The position numbers were made by a program, and so were the translations under genes. Shown in pieces: positions 10,724 through 21,200 of a DNA stretch of 64,000 nucleotides (position 1 is its first letter; the number at the start of each line of letters is the position of its first letter). This stretch comes from Microplitis mediator. Lineage: Eukaryota > Arthropoda > Insecta > Hymenoptera > Braconidae. The notes under the pieces are model-generated. The model worked only from the letters and a program-made list of their open reading frames with translations, did not search any database and was not told the origin of the DNA. The stretch is taken from assembly GCF_029852145.1 (NCBI RefSeq), contig NC_079974.1:22236082-22300081 (forward strand), given 5' to 3'.

Positions 10724-12322
10724 TACGAACATTTACTTGGGATAAAAAACCTCAAACATTGGTTAAAAAGTCTGGAATATTAAGCGGTCAAGGCAAACTA
10801 CCAACAATGGTATCACCAGAAAAATATCGAGCTAGATTTATAGCTGCTATGCACAGAGCTCGAAAACAGCGGGAAGTTTGGGGGCTGGCCTGCAGAGCCA
10901 ACCGATGCGCAGATTTTTTTTTTTTCTGTCTTTTCCCCATAATTATATACATATGTAATATTTAAAATAATCGTTAAATAAAAAACGTAATTATAGAGAG
11001 ATATATTAAAATCTATAGATAGCCGGAAAATATATTAAGTTCTCTGAGAATTGAGAATAATAAGTATTGTTTTTGTATAGATTTTTTAATGTCATTTACA
11101 ACGAATTTATTTACATGACAGAATAATCAATTGTAACAATAGAGTTTAACTTTAACTGGTAATAATAAAAATAGTAGTAAATAAAGTAAACAAAACATTA
11201 AATGATACTGAAGGTAAGATATTTAACCACGTGTCGTAATACTTTACGAGGTGGGACCTAAACATTAATTAATATTTATAATGATAATCGATTAACAATC
11301 AATGATAATAATTAATAATAATAATAATAATAGCTTTATTATCATCATCAACAACGGTTGAGTTTTGTTTGGAGACAAAAAAACTATGAAGCTTTCGTGC
11401 AAGCATACCTGAGCAAAATAATTCAAATAAGTGTATTATTATTATCATGATAATAATTCACCTTTGAATAATAATAATTTTAAAAATCAGTAATATTTAT
11501 AACAGGCAGTTATTTGAATCTCTATTACTCGCAATTACAGCTCACGCTCTTCGATTAAACTTTGATAAAAAATGATAATTATATTGCATATTCATAATTA
11601 CATTATTAGTCTATAAGAAGTATCGTCCAGCTCATTTTTCATCATCTTTTTTCCTACGACTAAAATAATAATAAAAAAAAAAAAAAAGTTGCTAATTGTA
11701 CGTGGAAGTAAATTATTTTATCTTTATTATCAATTACCGTGGAGTCGCGTTATAAGTCCGCCGACTTATATTTCTTGGAAGACATTCCCCCTCTGTGCTA
11801 CGAAAATAATCATGTACACACTCACACGCTTGTAAAGTAGGGGAAGTGTGAGTTACGGCGTTCAACCGCTGAGCAGAAGTGGGGGTACAGGAATTCTTAG
11901 AATTATATTCCCCTACACCCCTGTAGGCGCACTTATAACGCGATTCGACAGTAGTTATTATTATTATTATGATTAATATTATAAAATCAGTGAATAACGT
12001 TGAAACAATAACGATTTTTTTCTTTCAGGACTTAGTTCGGCCGAACACGTCCACAGTAAAAAAACTAAACAAGGTTTCTTTAAAACATTGAAGTAAATAA
12101 ACTCTGTTTTTTAAACAATAAACCAATCAATAGATCGAATAGACTAAGACATATTTTTATAGGGAATTACCGTGTAAAATGACTCAGTAAAAAATAAAAA
12201 ATGATTTAGTAAAATTTATTTATTTAAAATTTTACTATAATTTAAATTTTGCCGCCACTTATTTAAATTTATAAAAATCTTCAGCCGGTAATTAATTTAT
12301 TAATTATTATAACTACATGTTC
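10724..12322 (+). repeat. Segmental duplication, copy B (uninterrupted)
   Basis: Counterpart of 6786-8764 without the 376-base insertion. It starts with an open frame, YIRTFTWDKKPQTLVKKSGI then LSGQGKLPTMVSPEKYRARF, of about 45 residues, which looks like part of a conserved exon, but I cannot name the family. The downstream frame runs into a T-run and is not convincing. The remaining sequence is non-coding apart from the MITE at 11737. Confidence 0.8.
11737..11951. mobile_element. TA-flanked MITE, TIR with GCGTTATAA core (copy 3)
   Basis: The same element as at 8179, carried in the second copy of the segmental duplication. It differs by a few substitutions, for example GCGTTATAAG where copy 2 has GCGTTGTAAG. 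Confidence 0.8.
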
Positions 12323-12976
12323 TCTTTTTATTTATAAGAGGAACATTTATTGGGAGAAAAGATAAATATGGTGGAGAGGAAGTTATGGTGCTAGACAACA
12401 GCAGCGGGATCCCACTCGAGTAGTTCGGTGCTCGTCGTTCTAAATAAATTTATAATAAAAACATACGGACTCCTTCACAATATTGTTTTACAGTATCTTA
12501 ATATTATAATAAAAAACCATACAGTTTACACCGTTCTATGTCAGTTGACATCATTATTGTGTCATCGCACCTAGTCATGACTTAATAATACTGCATCCAA
12601 CCCTGGAACTCTTATCATACCTTCTTGTCAATTTATTATTGAAACATGTTTAGTTTTTTCAAACTATAATTGTCGTATAGAAGTCCGAATTCCAACAATT
12701 TTTTACTTTTCATACGATTTGTACAAACTAGTTTTTGGGTAAAGTTTTTACAACCTTTCAAATCATAGTTCTATAATTTAAAATAATTCGAAGTTAAGAA
12801 TTATGAATTATTTTGATTTATTTCAAATTATAATTTTATTATATGATAAAATATGAAATACTTTAGATTTTTCAAATCATTTCTAATTAGATTTCTTAAT
12901 CAGGGAAAAAAATAAAAAGATTTAAATAATTTTAAACATTTATTACAAAACATATTTACATAAAATGAAATCAAAG
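12323..12976. other. Spacer 3' of the minus-strand ankyrin gene
   Basis: About 12355-12440 is locally GC-richer and contains ACAGCAGCGGGATCCCACTC and GAGTAGTTCGGTGCTCG. Related words occur in the fold-back element at 53521 beside the decayed ankyrin copy. The rest is AT-rich with no gene recognised. Confidence 0.4.
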
Positions 12977-14701
12977 TTAAGAAATTATCTCGTTACTACA
13001 AAGATTTAAAAAATCTTCTAATTCTTGATTATTAAAAGATGTTGCGATTGCTTCGCAACAATCATACTGTAAATGAGTATGAAATAAATCGAATACTATT
13101 TCTCTACTCTTTTTTATTAAGATACCTCTTTTGATGGCAGCTTTCCAACGATCTTCAATAATTTCATAATAGATAGAATATTTAGTGATATAATCACTTA
13201 CACATAAACTCCGGAAATCTTCCTGAAATGAAAGACTTACTAAATCTGCCATTTTACAAGTCAATAGATGCCACAAAGAAAATTTAGTATTTCCAATCGT
13301 TATTAATTTTAAATTTCCGATCTGATATCCGATGTCGTTTTTGAACAATTCGATCTGTTGTGCGTATTCTTCGAGGCTGCCACCGTGAAGTGAAGAGGAG
13401 TATATTGCTGATAATACATCTTCTTTTACTGGGAAACCAATCATATGTCTACTAATTATGTAAAACAATAATAATAGCTTCAAAGAATTATAAGAATGCT
13501 TAAGATGTGTCATGTATACCAAATCCTGTTGGTCCTGTGGGGGAATAGCTTCCTCTATTAATTTTGAAACCTCAATAGCTGCACAATCAATGTTCCGCCA
13601 ATCAAAATTGGTCTTATAGATTATAAATTGAAGGATACTTCGATATCCATACATACATGTGTAGTGAACAAGTGAATAAAAAGATTTATTTGATCGAAAT
13701 TTTACATTGACGTCAGCTCCGGCAGCGTATAAAAGTTTTATTATTTCCAATTTCTCTCCGACCCCACAAAATTCTTTTTTATCATAATAACTAGATTGAT
13801 TATTGGCATTTACGAAAATGTAAAACGCGACTGGTTCACCATAAATATCTCGATCGTTGGGATTTGCACCTTTCGCCAAAAGTGATTCAACCAACGGGAC
13901 ATTATATGCTTCAACAGCGTGCATCAATGATGTTTTATTCGTCCTTGTATTTAAATGAATATCGGCTCCATGTTCCAACAATAATGTTGTTATTTCTTCG
14001 TATTCTTGAGCGATCGAGTAGTGTAACAGCGTTAAATCCATGTCCTTCCAAAAAATTGATTGGTCCCATTTATTATGAAAGAATTTATTGTTGAATCGTA
14101 GATTTACGTCCGCGCCATTTTCCAAAAGCAACGCCGCTACTTCAACGAAGTTCTTAAATACCGCGAAGTGGATTGGATGGTAAACATCGGCGCATTTTGG
14201 GGTAACACTTGCTCCATATTTCAATAGAACTTTTACACACTCAATTTTATTATTTAAACAAGCAAGATGTAGTGGCGTAAATCCGTTTTTTATTGGTCCA
14301 TTTAATACAGAATCAAGACGGGCTCCGTTATTAATAAGAAGTTCAATGATCTCGGGATGTCCGTACCATGCTGCCATGTGAAGTGGGGAACTGCTTTTTT
14401 GCTCGGAACCATTAACATTGACACCTTGGCGAATCCGTAGCTTGACCAGTTTAATATCGCCAACTCGGATGGCATCTTCAAGTGATCCTCCCACTAAACA
14501 ATTACTAGTACAGCGACGTAATTCAACTCCGTTTTTCTTTAGCGACTCCGCAATTTTTCGTAGTTCGTTCTCGAATACCGGCTGTGGAACACGATTTTTA
14601 CTTGAGATCACCGAAACTTCTGATTCATTTAAATCGCAATTCTTATCTTCATCTCGAACTTGATTACTTGAAGTAATATCACTGCTTGTAACACTCGACA
14701 T
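12977..14701 (-). CDS. Ankyrin-repeat protein with PRANC-like C-terminus (left copy)
   Basis: An intronless 574-residue frame beginning at ATG 14701 (MSSVTSSDITSS). Residues about 70-375 hold roughly eight ankyrin repeats with clear consensus pieces: SSPLHMAAWYGHPEIIELL, GFTPLHLACLNNKIECVKVL and VAALLLENGADVN. The C-terminal 150 residues contain a conserved IGNTKFSLWHLLTCKM segment and an F-box-like end (HLQYDCCEAIA to ELEDFL). That arrangement resembles PRANC-domain proteins known from poxviruses, Wolbachia and Nasonia, where family members are thought to engage cullin ubiquitin ligases. The PRANC assignment is by eye. There is no signal peptide, so the protein is probably intracellular. It faces a close paralogue at 15429, and their upstream regions are mirror images. 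The lack of introns beside intron-rich neighbours fits lateral transfer or retrocopying. Confidence 0.88.
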   Translation of the reverse strand: MSSVTSSDITSSNQVRDEDKNCDLNESEVSVISSKNRVPQPVFENELRKIAESLKKNGVELRRCTSNCLVGGSLEDAIRVGDIKLVKLRIRQGVNVNGSEQKSSSPLHMAAWYGHPEIIELLINNGARLDSVLNGPIKNGFTPLHLACLNNKIECVKVLLKYGASVTPKCADVYHPIHFAVFKNFVEVAALLLENGADVNLRFNNKFFHNKWDQSIFWKDMDLTLLHYSIAQEYEEITTLLLEHGADIHLNTRTNKTSLMHAVEAYNVPLVESLLAKGANPNDRDIYGEPVAFYIFVNANNQSSYYDKKEFCGVGEKLEIIKLLYAAGADVNVKFRSNKSFYSLVHYTCMYGYRSILQFIIYKTNFDWRNIDCAAIEVSKLIEEAIPPQDQQDLVYMTHLKHSYNSLKLLLLFYIISRHMIGFPVKEDVLSAIYSSSLHGGSLEEYAQQIELFKNDIGYQIGNLKLITIGNTKFSLWHLLTCKMADLVSLSFQEDFRSLCVSDYITKYSIYYEIIEDRWKAAIKRGILIKKSREIVFDLFHTHLQYDCCEAIATSFNNQELEDFLNLCSNEIIS

Positions 14702-15428
14702 ATTTTTAATAATAAGTTTTATGCAATAGACGATATACGTACAGGTTAATTTTTCACTAGTGGAAACACGTGGTCGTTACTTCAAGAGCTTGGAGAAAAT
14801 GTGTTCTATTGTAGTATGAGTTTGAGGAAGGTCAGTCTCTTGTATATAGTTCAGCTATTTCTGCCCTCTACATTTTCATCCCCACCCTAATAAAGATTAA
14901 GTTCATAGGCTACTTTGTAATTTTCTTTATGTTAGTGGCACGTGGCGTGGCCCATGAGGGACGATAGCCAAGAAGAAAAAGAATTTTTTATTCTACAAAA
15001 TTAATGAATGTATTAGTGAGAATCAAAATATAATATATTAGACAGGCAATCAGATATTCTATTCTTTACGAAATTTAGCATTTAATTATTTTTTTTTTAT
15101 ACTTTATTCAGGCTTTAAGTCTAGGTCTAGATCTAGCATTTGATTAATTAATTTTTTTTATACTTCATTTACTTATTTCCTTAATTAATTGATTAAATTA
15201 AATTAATTTTATAAAATAAAGATTCAAAATGTAGCCTATAACTTTTATTAGGGTGGGGATGAAAATTGGGGAGGGGGGCGGAAATACCTGAACCATAAGT
15301 TACTTGCCTCAAACTACAGTACACTACAGTAGAGCACAGTCTCATCAATTAAAGACCACGTGTTTTCCATTAGTGAAAAAGTAACCTGTACGTATATCGT
15401 CTATTGCATAAAACTTATTACTAAAAAT
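14702..15428. promoter_or_regulatory. Mirrored divergent promoter region between two ankyrin genes
   Basis: The 727 bases between the two start codons are largely an inverted repeat. From each ATG outward both sides carry TGCATAAAACTTATTA, CCTGTACGTATATCGTC (a TATA-like element) and CCACGTG (an E-box palindrome). Further out they share TTTATTAGGGTGGGGATGAA and GTAGCCTAT. The arms fade at about 14925 and 15225, leaving a 300-base AT-rich unique centre. The arms were therefore duplicated with the genes, and the two copies probably share regulation. Confidence 0.7.
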
Positions 15429-17129
15429 ATGTCGAGTGTTACAAGCAGTGATATTACTTCAAGTAATCAAGTTCGAGATGAAGATAAGAATTGCGATTTA
15501 AATAAATCAGAAGTTTCGGTGATCTCAAGTGAAAATCGTGTTTCAAGGCCGGCATTCAAGAACGAACTCCAAAAAATTGCAGAATCGCTGAGAAAAAACG
15601 GAGTTGAATTAATTGTTAAAAGTAATTGTTTAAATGGAGGATCGCTTAAAAATGCCGCCCGAGTTGGCGATATTAAACTGGTCGAGCTGCGGATTCGCCA
15701 AGGTGCAGATGTTAATGATTTAGGACGAAACGGCAGTTCTCCACTCCACGTGGCAGCATGGTATGGACATCCCAAAATCATGGAACTTCTTATTAATAAC
15801 GGAGCACGTCTTGATTCAGTATTAAATGGATCAACGAAAACTGGATATACGCCACTACATCTTGCTTGTTTAAACAATAAAATTGAGTGTGTAAAAGTTC
15901 TATTGAAATATGGAGCAAGTGTTACCCCAAAATGCGCCGATGTTTACCATCCAATCCACATCGCGGTATTTAAGGACTATGTTGAAGTAGCGGCGTTGCT
16001 TTTGGAAAATGGCGCAGACGTAAATCTACGATTTAACAATAAATTCTTTTATAATAAATGGGACGAAAAGATTTTGTGGAAGGATATGGATTTAACGCTG
16101 TTACACTACTCGATTGCTCGAAAGTACAAAGAAATGACAGCATTATTGTTGGAGTATGGAGCTGATATTCATTTAAATACGAGGTCAAATAAAACATCAT
16201 TGATGCACGCTGTTGAAGCAAATGATCCCGAGCTGGTTAATTCATTTTTGGCAAAAGGTGCAAACCCCAACGATCAAGATATTTATGGTGAACCAGTAGT
16301 GTTTTTCACGGTCTTAAATGCCAATAATCAATCTGTCTATTATAATAAACAAGAATATGATTTCGCTGGAAAGAAACAGGAAGTAATAAAACTTTTATAC
16401 GCTGCCGAAGCTGACATCAATGCGAAATTTCTATCGAATGGATCTTCTAATTCACTTGTTTACTACATGTGTATGTATGGGCAGTTAAACATCACTTGCT
16501 TTATACTTTGGCATACCAATTTCGATTGGCAGAACATTGATGTTGCAACAATTATGGTTACAAAATTTATAGAGGAAGCTATCTCCCCAAATGATCGAGA
16601 TAATTTCCGATTCATTATATCTTATCGGCAAAGTTTTGCTGTTTTGAAAACATTATTATTGTTATACATTTTTAGCAGACACTCGATTGGTTTCCCAGTA
16701 AAAGAAGAAGTATTATCAGCATTACTCTCTTTAAATGACGAAGAAGATATCAAATATATTAAAAAAGACTCTGAAGATAATATCACATATTTAAAACGAA
16801 CAACGATTGGAAATACTAAAATTTCTTTATGGCATCTATTGACTTGTAAAATGACGGAATTAGTAAGACTTTCACTTCATAAAGATTTTCGGAGTTTATG
16901 TCTGAAAGATTATTTTGTTGGTTCGCTTTATCACTTTAATAAAATGATTGAAATTCGTTGGAAAACTGCCGTCAAAAGAAGAACTTCAATCGAAAGAAGT
17001 AGCGAAATAATGTTTGATTTATTTTCCAATCATTTACCGTATGATTGTTTCGAAACAATTGCATCATTTTTTACTGATAAAGAATTGGAAGATTTTATAA
17101 AAAATTGTACTAATGATAAAATTTGCTAA
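15429..17129 (+). CDS. Ankyrin-repeat protein with PRANC-like C-terminus (right copy)
   Basis: An intronless 566-residue frame, paralogous to the minus-strand gene at 12977-14701. I chose ATG 15429 (MSSVTSSDITSS) because it matches the sister's start; the frame is open further upstream but only from a GTG. Ankyrin repeats run from about residue 68 to 370 (SSPLHVAAWYGHPKIMELL, GYTPLHLACLNNKIECVKVL, DLTLLHYSIARKYKEMTALL). The end holds IGNTKISLWHLLTCKMTELV and an F-box-like HLPYDCFETIASFF then ELEDFI, which retains the Leu-Pro that the sister lost. The N-terminus and repeats are strongly conserved between copies. The region before the PRANC-like end has indels and more substitutions. The two genes form arms of a roughly 2 kb inverted repeat. 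Confidence 0.88.
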   Translation: MSSVTSSDITSSNQVRDEDKNCDLNKSEVSVISSENRVSRPAFKNELQKIAESLRKNGVELIVKSNCLNGGSLKNAARVGDIKLVELRIRQGADVNDLGRNGSSPLHVAAWYGHPKIMELLINNGARLDSVLNGSTKTGYTPLHLACLNNKIECVKVLLKYGASVTPKCADVYHPIHIAVFKDYVEVAALLLENGADVNLRFNNKFFYNKWDEKILWKDMDLTLLHYSIARKYKEMTALLLEYGADIHLNTRSNKTSLMHAVEANDPELVNSFLAKGANPNDQDIYGEPVVFFTVLNANNQSVYYNKQEYDFAGKKQEVIKLLYAAEADINAKFLSNGSSNSLVYYMCMYGQLNITCFILWHTNFDWQNIDVATIMVTKFIEEAISPNDRDNFRFIISYRQSFAVLKTLLLLYIFSRHSIGFPVKEEVLSALLSLNDEEDIKYIKKDSEDNITYLKRTTIGNTKISLWHLLTCKMTELVRLSLHKDFRSLCLKDYFVGSLYHFNKMIEIRWKTAVKRRTSIERSSEIMFDLFSNHLPYDCFETIASFFTDKELEDFIKNCTNDKIC

Positions 17130-17322
17130 GTTTGATTAGATTTTATGTATATATATTTTATAATAATTATTTAATATAATTTAAATCTTTTTGTTTTTTT
17201 TATTTCGTTGGCTAATTTATCTTTTGTTCCCTTTGCAGAAATAAAAAAAAAATTTTATTTTTTACAAATTAATAAAATTCATAATTTTTTTTTTTTAATT
17301 GCAAAAATTTTTAAGATGCGAC

Positions 17323-17435
17323 TGAATCACAGTGGATACACTGTGTTTACCCGGTGGTGAAATGTAACAAACCCACCGTGTAACCACGGTAGATCCACGG
17401 TGTTTACACTTCCACGGTGTTTCCACCGTGATTCA
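17323..17435. mobile_element. Short inverted-repeat element with CCACGGTG motifs
   Basis: A 113-base element with ends TGAATCACAGTGGATACAC and the reverse complement of GTGTTTCCACCGTGATTCA. The interior repeats CCACGGTG and CACCGTG several times. No clear target-site duplication was seen. Confidence 0.6.
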
Positions 17436-17829
17436 AATCTGCGAGGGTTCTGGCATGATAGTCATTCACCTTAATTTTGACTTGCTGAACTAAGTCGAAA
17501 AAAAGTTATTTCGTTGCCTCACTTTCGCCTTTATATATAAAAATTATTTCACTTTAGTTTTGACTTTTTCGCCTTATAATTTAAGTCGAATAAGTCTAAA
17601 CCAAGTCAATTTCGACTTGATCTTGATTTTTTCGTCTTAAATCGTGACTAAGTAAGCCAGTTAAGTCTAACCCAAGGCGAAAACTCAATGTATTTTATAT
17701 CTCCGTAAAAAAAGTCGAGTTTGTTTTGTGAAAAACGGCTCCAAATTTCGACTTGGTAAATCAAGTCTAAATCAAGTTTTATTTTTGACCCGGGTATATA
17801 TATCTATGTAAATTTAACATTAATGGTTA

Positions 17830-17871
17830 ACCCTACACCCCCGTAGGCGGGCTTATAACGCGACTCGACTG
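17830..17871. mobile_element. Solo right end of the GCGTTATAA MITE
   Basis: Only the right 42 bases of the family at 8179 are present, ending GCGACTCGACTG followed by TA. The left part is missing. Confidence 0.65.
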
Positions 17872-18284
17872 TACATGACATTCGTTGTATAGCTGTCCCG
17901 TAGAAAGTTTGGGATTTTGCCCTACCGCAATTATTCCTTCTCTACTACAATATTTTTCCTTCTCTACTACAATATTTGGATTTGCATGCGCAGAATATCT
18001 TTTTAAGAATATTATAATAGAGGGGGAAATAACAATGGTGGCAAAACACTTAATTTCAAAAGCAAAGAAATTTAAAATTATTTATAATAATTTATTTAAT
18101 TAATTTTTCATTCTTATAATACATCTAATTTATTTAATTATTTATAATTTATGAAACGAGTAGTCAAATAGCATCGAAGCTTTTCGTTAAAATTAAAAAA
18201 ATTAATAATTTAATTTATTTATTTATTGATTAAATAATTAACAGAATTCGTGAATACATTAATTAATAAATTTTTATTTTTCAT

Positions 18285-21200
18285 TTAAGCTTTAATCCAT
18301 TGCTCAACATAATCAAGAGTCCGCTTCAGAATTTTTTTTTCCGAAATTCTCAATTGAAGAATCATTTTTTTAGTTGGCGGCATCGTTGTACTCAGCAGAT
18401 CTAAATCTTCCTGAAAATAGTCAAAAAAAAAGTAATTAATAATTAGTATTCTATTTAAATTTTTTAGCGGCAAGTTCAAGGGTCGCTCCACTGCGCGCTT
18501 CGAAACGAGAATTCTCGAAAAAAAATCTGACATTTAAAAAATTTTTATTTACTAAAAAAAATTTGCAAATAATTTCAAAAATTTTATTTATTTATTTTGT
18601 AAAATTAAAAAAAAAAATCCTTTCCCGGCCGTCAGCGCGCGGATCTTAAATTATTTTTATTTAAAAAAAAATGCTAGCAGTCAGTTACCAAATTTCATAA
18701 AATTAAAAAAAAATTCTTTAAAATTTTGTCATCTAAATTTAAAAAAAAAAAATTTTAATTCCAGTAATTCTATTTTTTTTAAATTACTCGTTTTCGGAGC
18801 GCGCGCACTAGAGTAACCGCCAAAAAAAAAATTTGAAAATTACCTCTAAAGTTGTCGGATAATTAGCAATTAAAAGTTTCAATCTCATCTGCAAAAACTT
18901 TTTAACATTATCTTCAACTACAGTATCAAGTGAGCAGTCGCGATGTTTCAAATCAAATATTTTTTCTGATTGAATCCAATGATCTAGATCATTTTTCCTC
19001 ATACTGAATACCCGTAAAAATGACAGCATCTGATCGGAAATCGGGTCGCTTGAATTTTTCAGCAAAAATGTCATTGTCGTTGTGTCGAACCCCAGCTTCT
19101 CGAGCAGAGTCGTACGCTCATGGTACAGAGAGTCCGATTTGCTGATACCCAGTCTCAATTTGAACCCGTCGTCTTTATTCTCCACGGGAACGAACCCCGA
19201 GTGGACGAAAAAATCGGAATTTGTCCTCGAGCCGTAATTTATAAATATTTGATCCCCTGTTTTAAAATCACGCATCGCGTAACAATCGCAGGTGTCTGAG
19301 TTTACGTTGAAGTCCGTTGTAATCTGAGTAATTAAACATAAAAAATGACATTCATTAAACTGTTTTATTAAACAATTAATTGTAATAAATATTTTTTTAT
19401 AAATTCTTACATTTCCGTCCTCATGATTGCACATATCCCACATTGGTATGAGTGCGTGGATCATTTGGGTGCCATTTTTACTGGGTATTATATTTTGTCT
19501 TGTCATTACTGTAGAAACTGCCCAACTTAAACAGACAAATAAATTTTTTAATACACAGAAAAAAAAAATTACAGATTCAAATAATAAATCAAGAATTTTC
19601 TAATTTGATAGAATGAAAATTAGAATAATTTTTTTAAAAATGGCCTCGTTATTTATCCTACTTTCTTATAAAAAAAAAATCTAATTATTTTACTGGTTTC
19701 AATTAATAGCCTTTGAAAAAATTGTAATTAGCTACACAGAAAAAAAGGATTTCTTGGCATAAGAAAAATTTTTCATCATGAAATGAAATGAAAAATTTTC
19801 TCAGGACTAGAAATATCTGTTTCTTGGCTCAAGAAAATTTTTTCTCGCACCAAGAAAATTTCTGTTTTCACTTTATAATGCGAAAAATTTATTAGCGCAA
19901 GTAAAAATTTTCTTAGGGCGAGTGAAAATTTTTTGCGTCAAGAAATCCTTTTTTTCTGAGTATGAAATTACCGAAATAGTAAACAATTTCCGGCTTTAAT
20001 GGATAAAAATCATAAATAATGTCACTTCCATAAAATATAATAATTATGATGCCGAGTAATGAAAGGAAATAGACTTTTTTTATTGGCAATAAAAATAAAC
20101 AACTCGTGATTTACTTAGCCTACATTTCGCATAAGTGAAAAATTATGAAATTACTGGTTATCGATTTCTATCATTTACGATAGGAAAAGTTTTTTTTTTT
20201 ATGTTTATTAGTAAATCCGCATATTTTATGTTAATTAGAATCTGCCTCTAGCGGACAGAATTAAAATTTTTATCTGTATACAGAAAAAAATAATTTCTTG
20301 ATGCAAAAAAAATTTTTCATTATGAAATGAAAATAAAAAATTTTTCTTTAATTCATAGTGCAAAAAATTTACTAGGGCGAGATTAAATTTTCTTGAGCCA
20401 AATTCTTCTCTGTACTCGAAAAATTCAAATTTTCTCAAGATAAATTTTGAAATATTTTTTTTTAACCAATGGATAAATTTTAAAAAAATTTTTGAGTCAT
20501 CAAAATCTTTAACCCTGAGATATTTTCCTGAAATCGTTAATTGTTTTAATTTTGTGGAGACGAATTTTTTTTTCCAATATTTGAAAATATTCATAAAAAA
20601 AAATTTTAATTATTTAATAATTCGGATTTTTATATTTTATTTAAAGAAATTTATTACAGAATTAACTAATTGCGGTCACAAATAGAAAATAAATTATAAC
20701 ATAAATTTCCTAAATGAGATTTAATGAGAATTAAAAAAAAAGTAAATTTACATGAATATTAATAAAATTAATAATTAAATCATTATCTAAATTTAATGAG
20801 TGTGTTAACAAGTTAACTAAAACTTTCTATCGACACGAATATTAAATTTTTCAAGCCAGTAGCCGCTGATCGTCCATCAAGTCATCAAATCTTCCCCGTC
20901 ATCCTACACCTCTCCGCTAATAAATCGTCAGTCCGCGCAATTGAAATCGGTCAGCGAAATCCGAAACGCGTTGACGATTTTAGGACTCGCGAACCTGACC
21001 CAGAAACCGGAGATTCGTAAACAAAACGCGCTATCGTCCCACAACTTTCTCTCTCGAGCTTAAATCTAAATACTGTTTTCCTTTAAAAAATATTTATCTA
21101 ACTTTTACCTCTGCAAATATTCACGGTCACGATCTTTAAATTCTCCTCATTGTCTACAAATTCCTCGCAATCCTCATTAAATTATAAAGAATTAATTAAT

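Larger units (their letters stand above)
17130..18284. other. Intergenic repeats between ankyrin and SETD3 genes
   Basis: No gene recognised. It contains the CCACGGTG element at 17323, a stretch 17466-17790 dense in AAGTCGAA and TTCGACTT words in both orientations (decayed inverted-repeat element), and a MITE end at 17830. A 24-base CTTCTCTACTACAATATTT-type unit is duplicated at about 17936-17977. Confidence 0.5.

Noticed and set aside
15360..15428. Longer N-terminus for the right ankyrin protein
   Set aside because: The upstream frame opens with GTG, not ATG, and the paralogue starts at the equivalent of 15429. The extra codons lie in the mirrored promoter arm.
17885..18103. A 72-residue plus-strand frame after the ankyrin pair
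   Set aside because: It begins inside a duplicated CTTCTCTACTACAATATTT unit, lacks an ATG at its start, and has no family resemblance.
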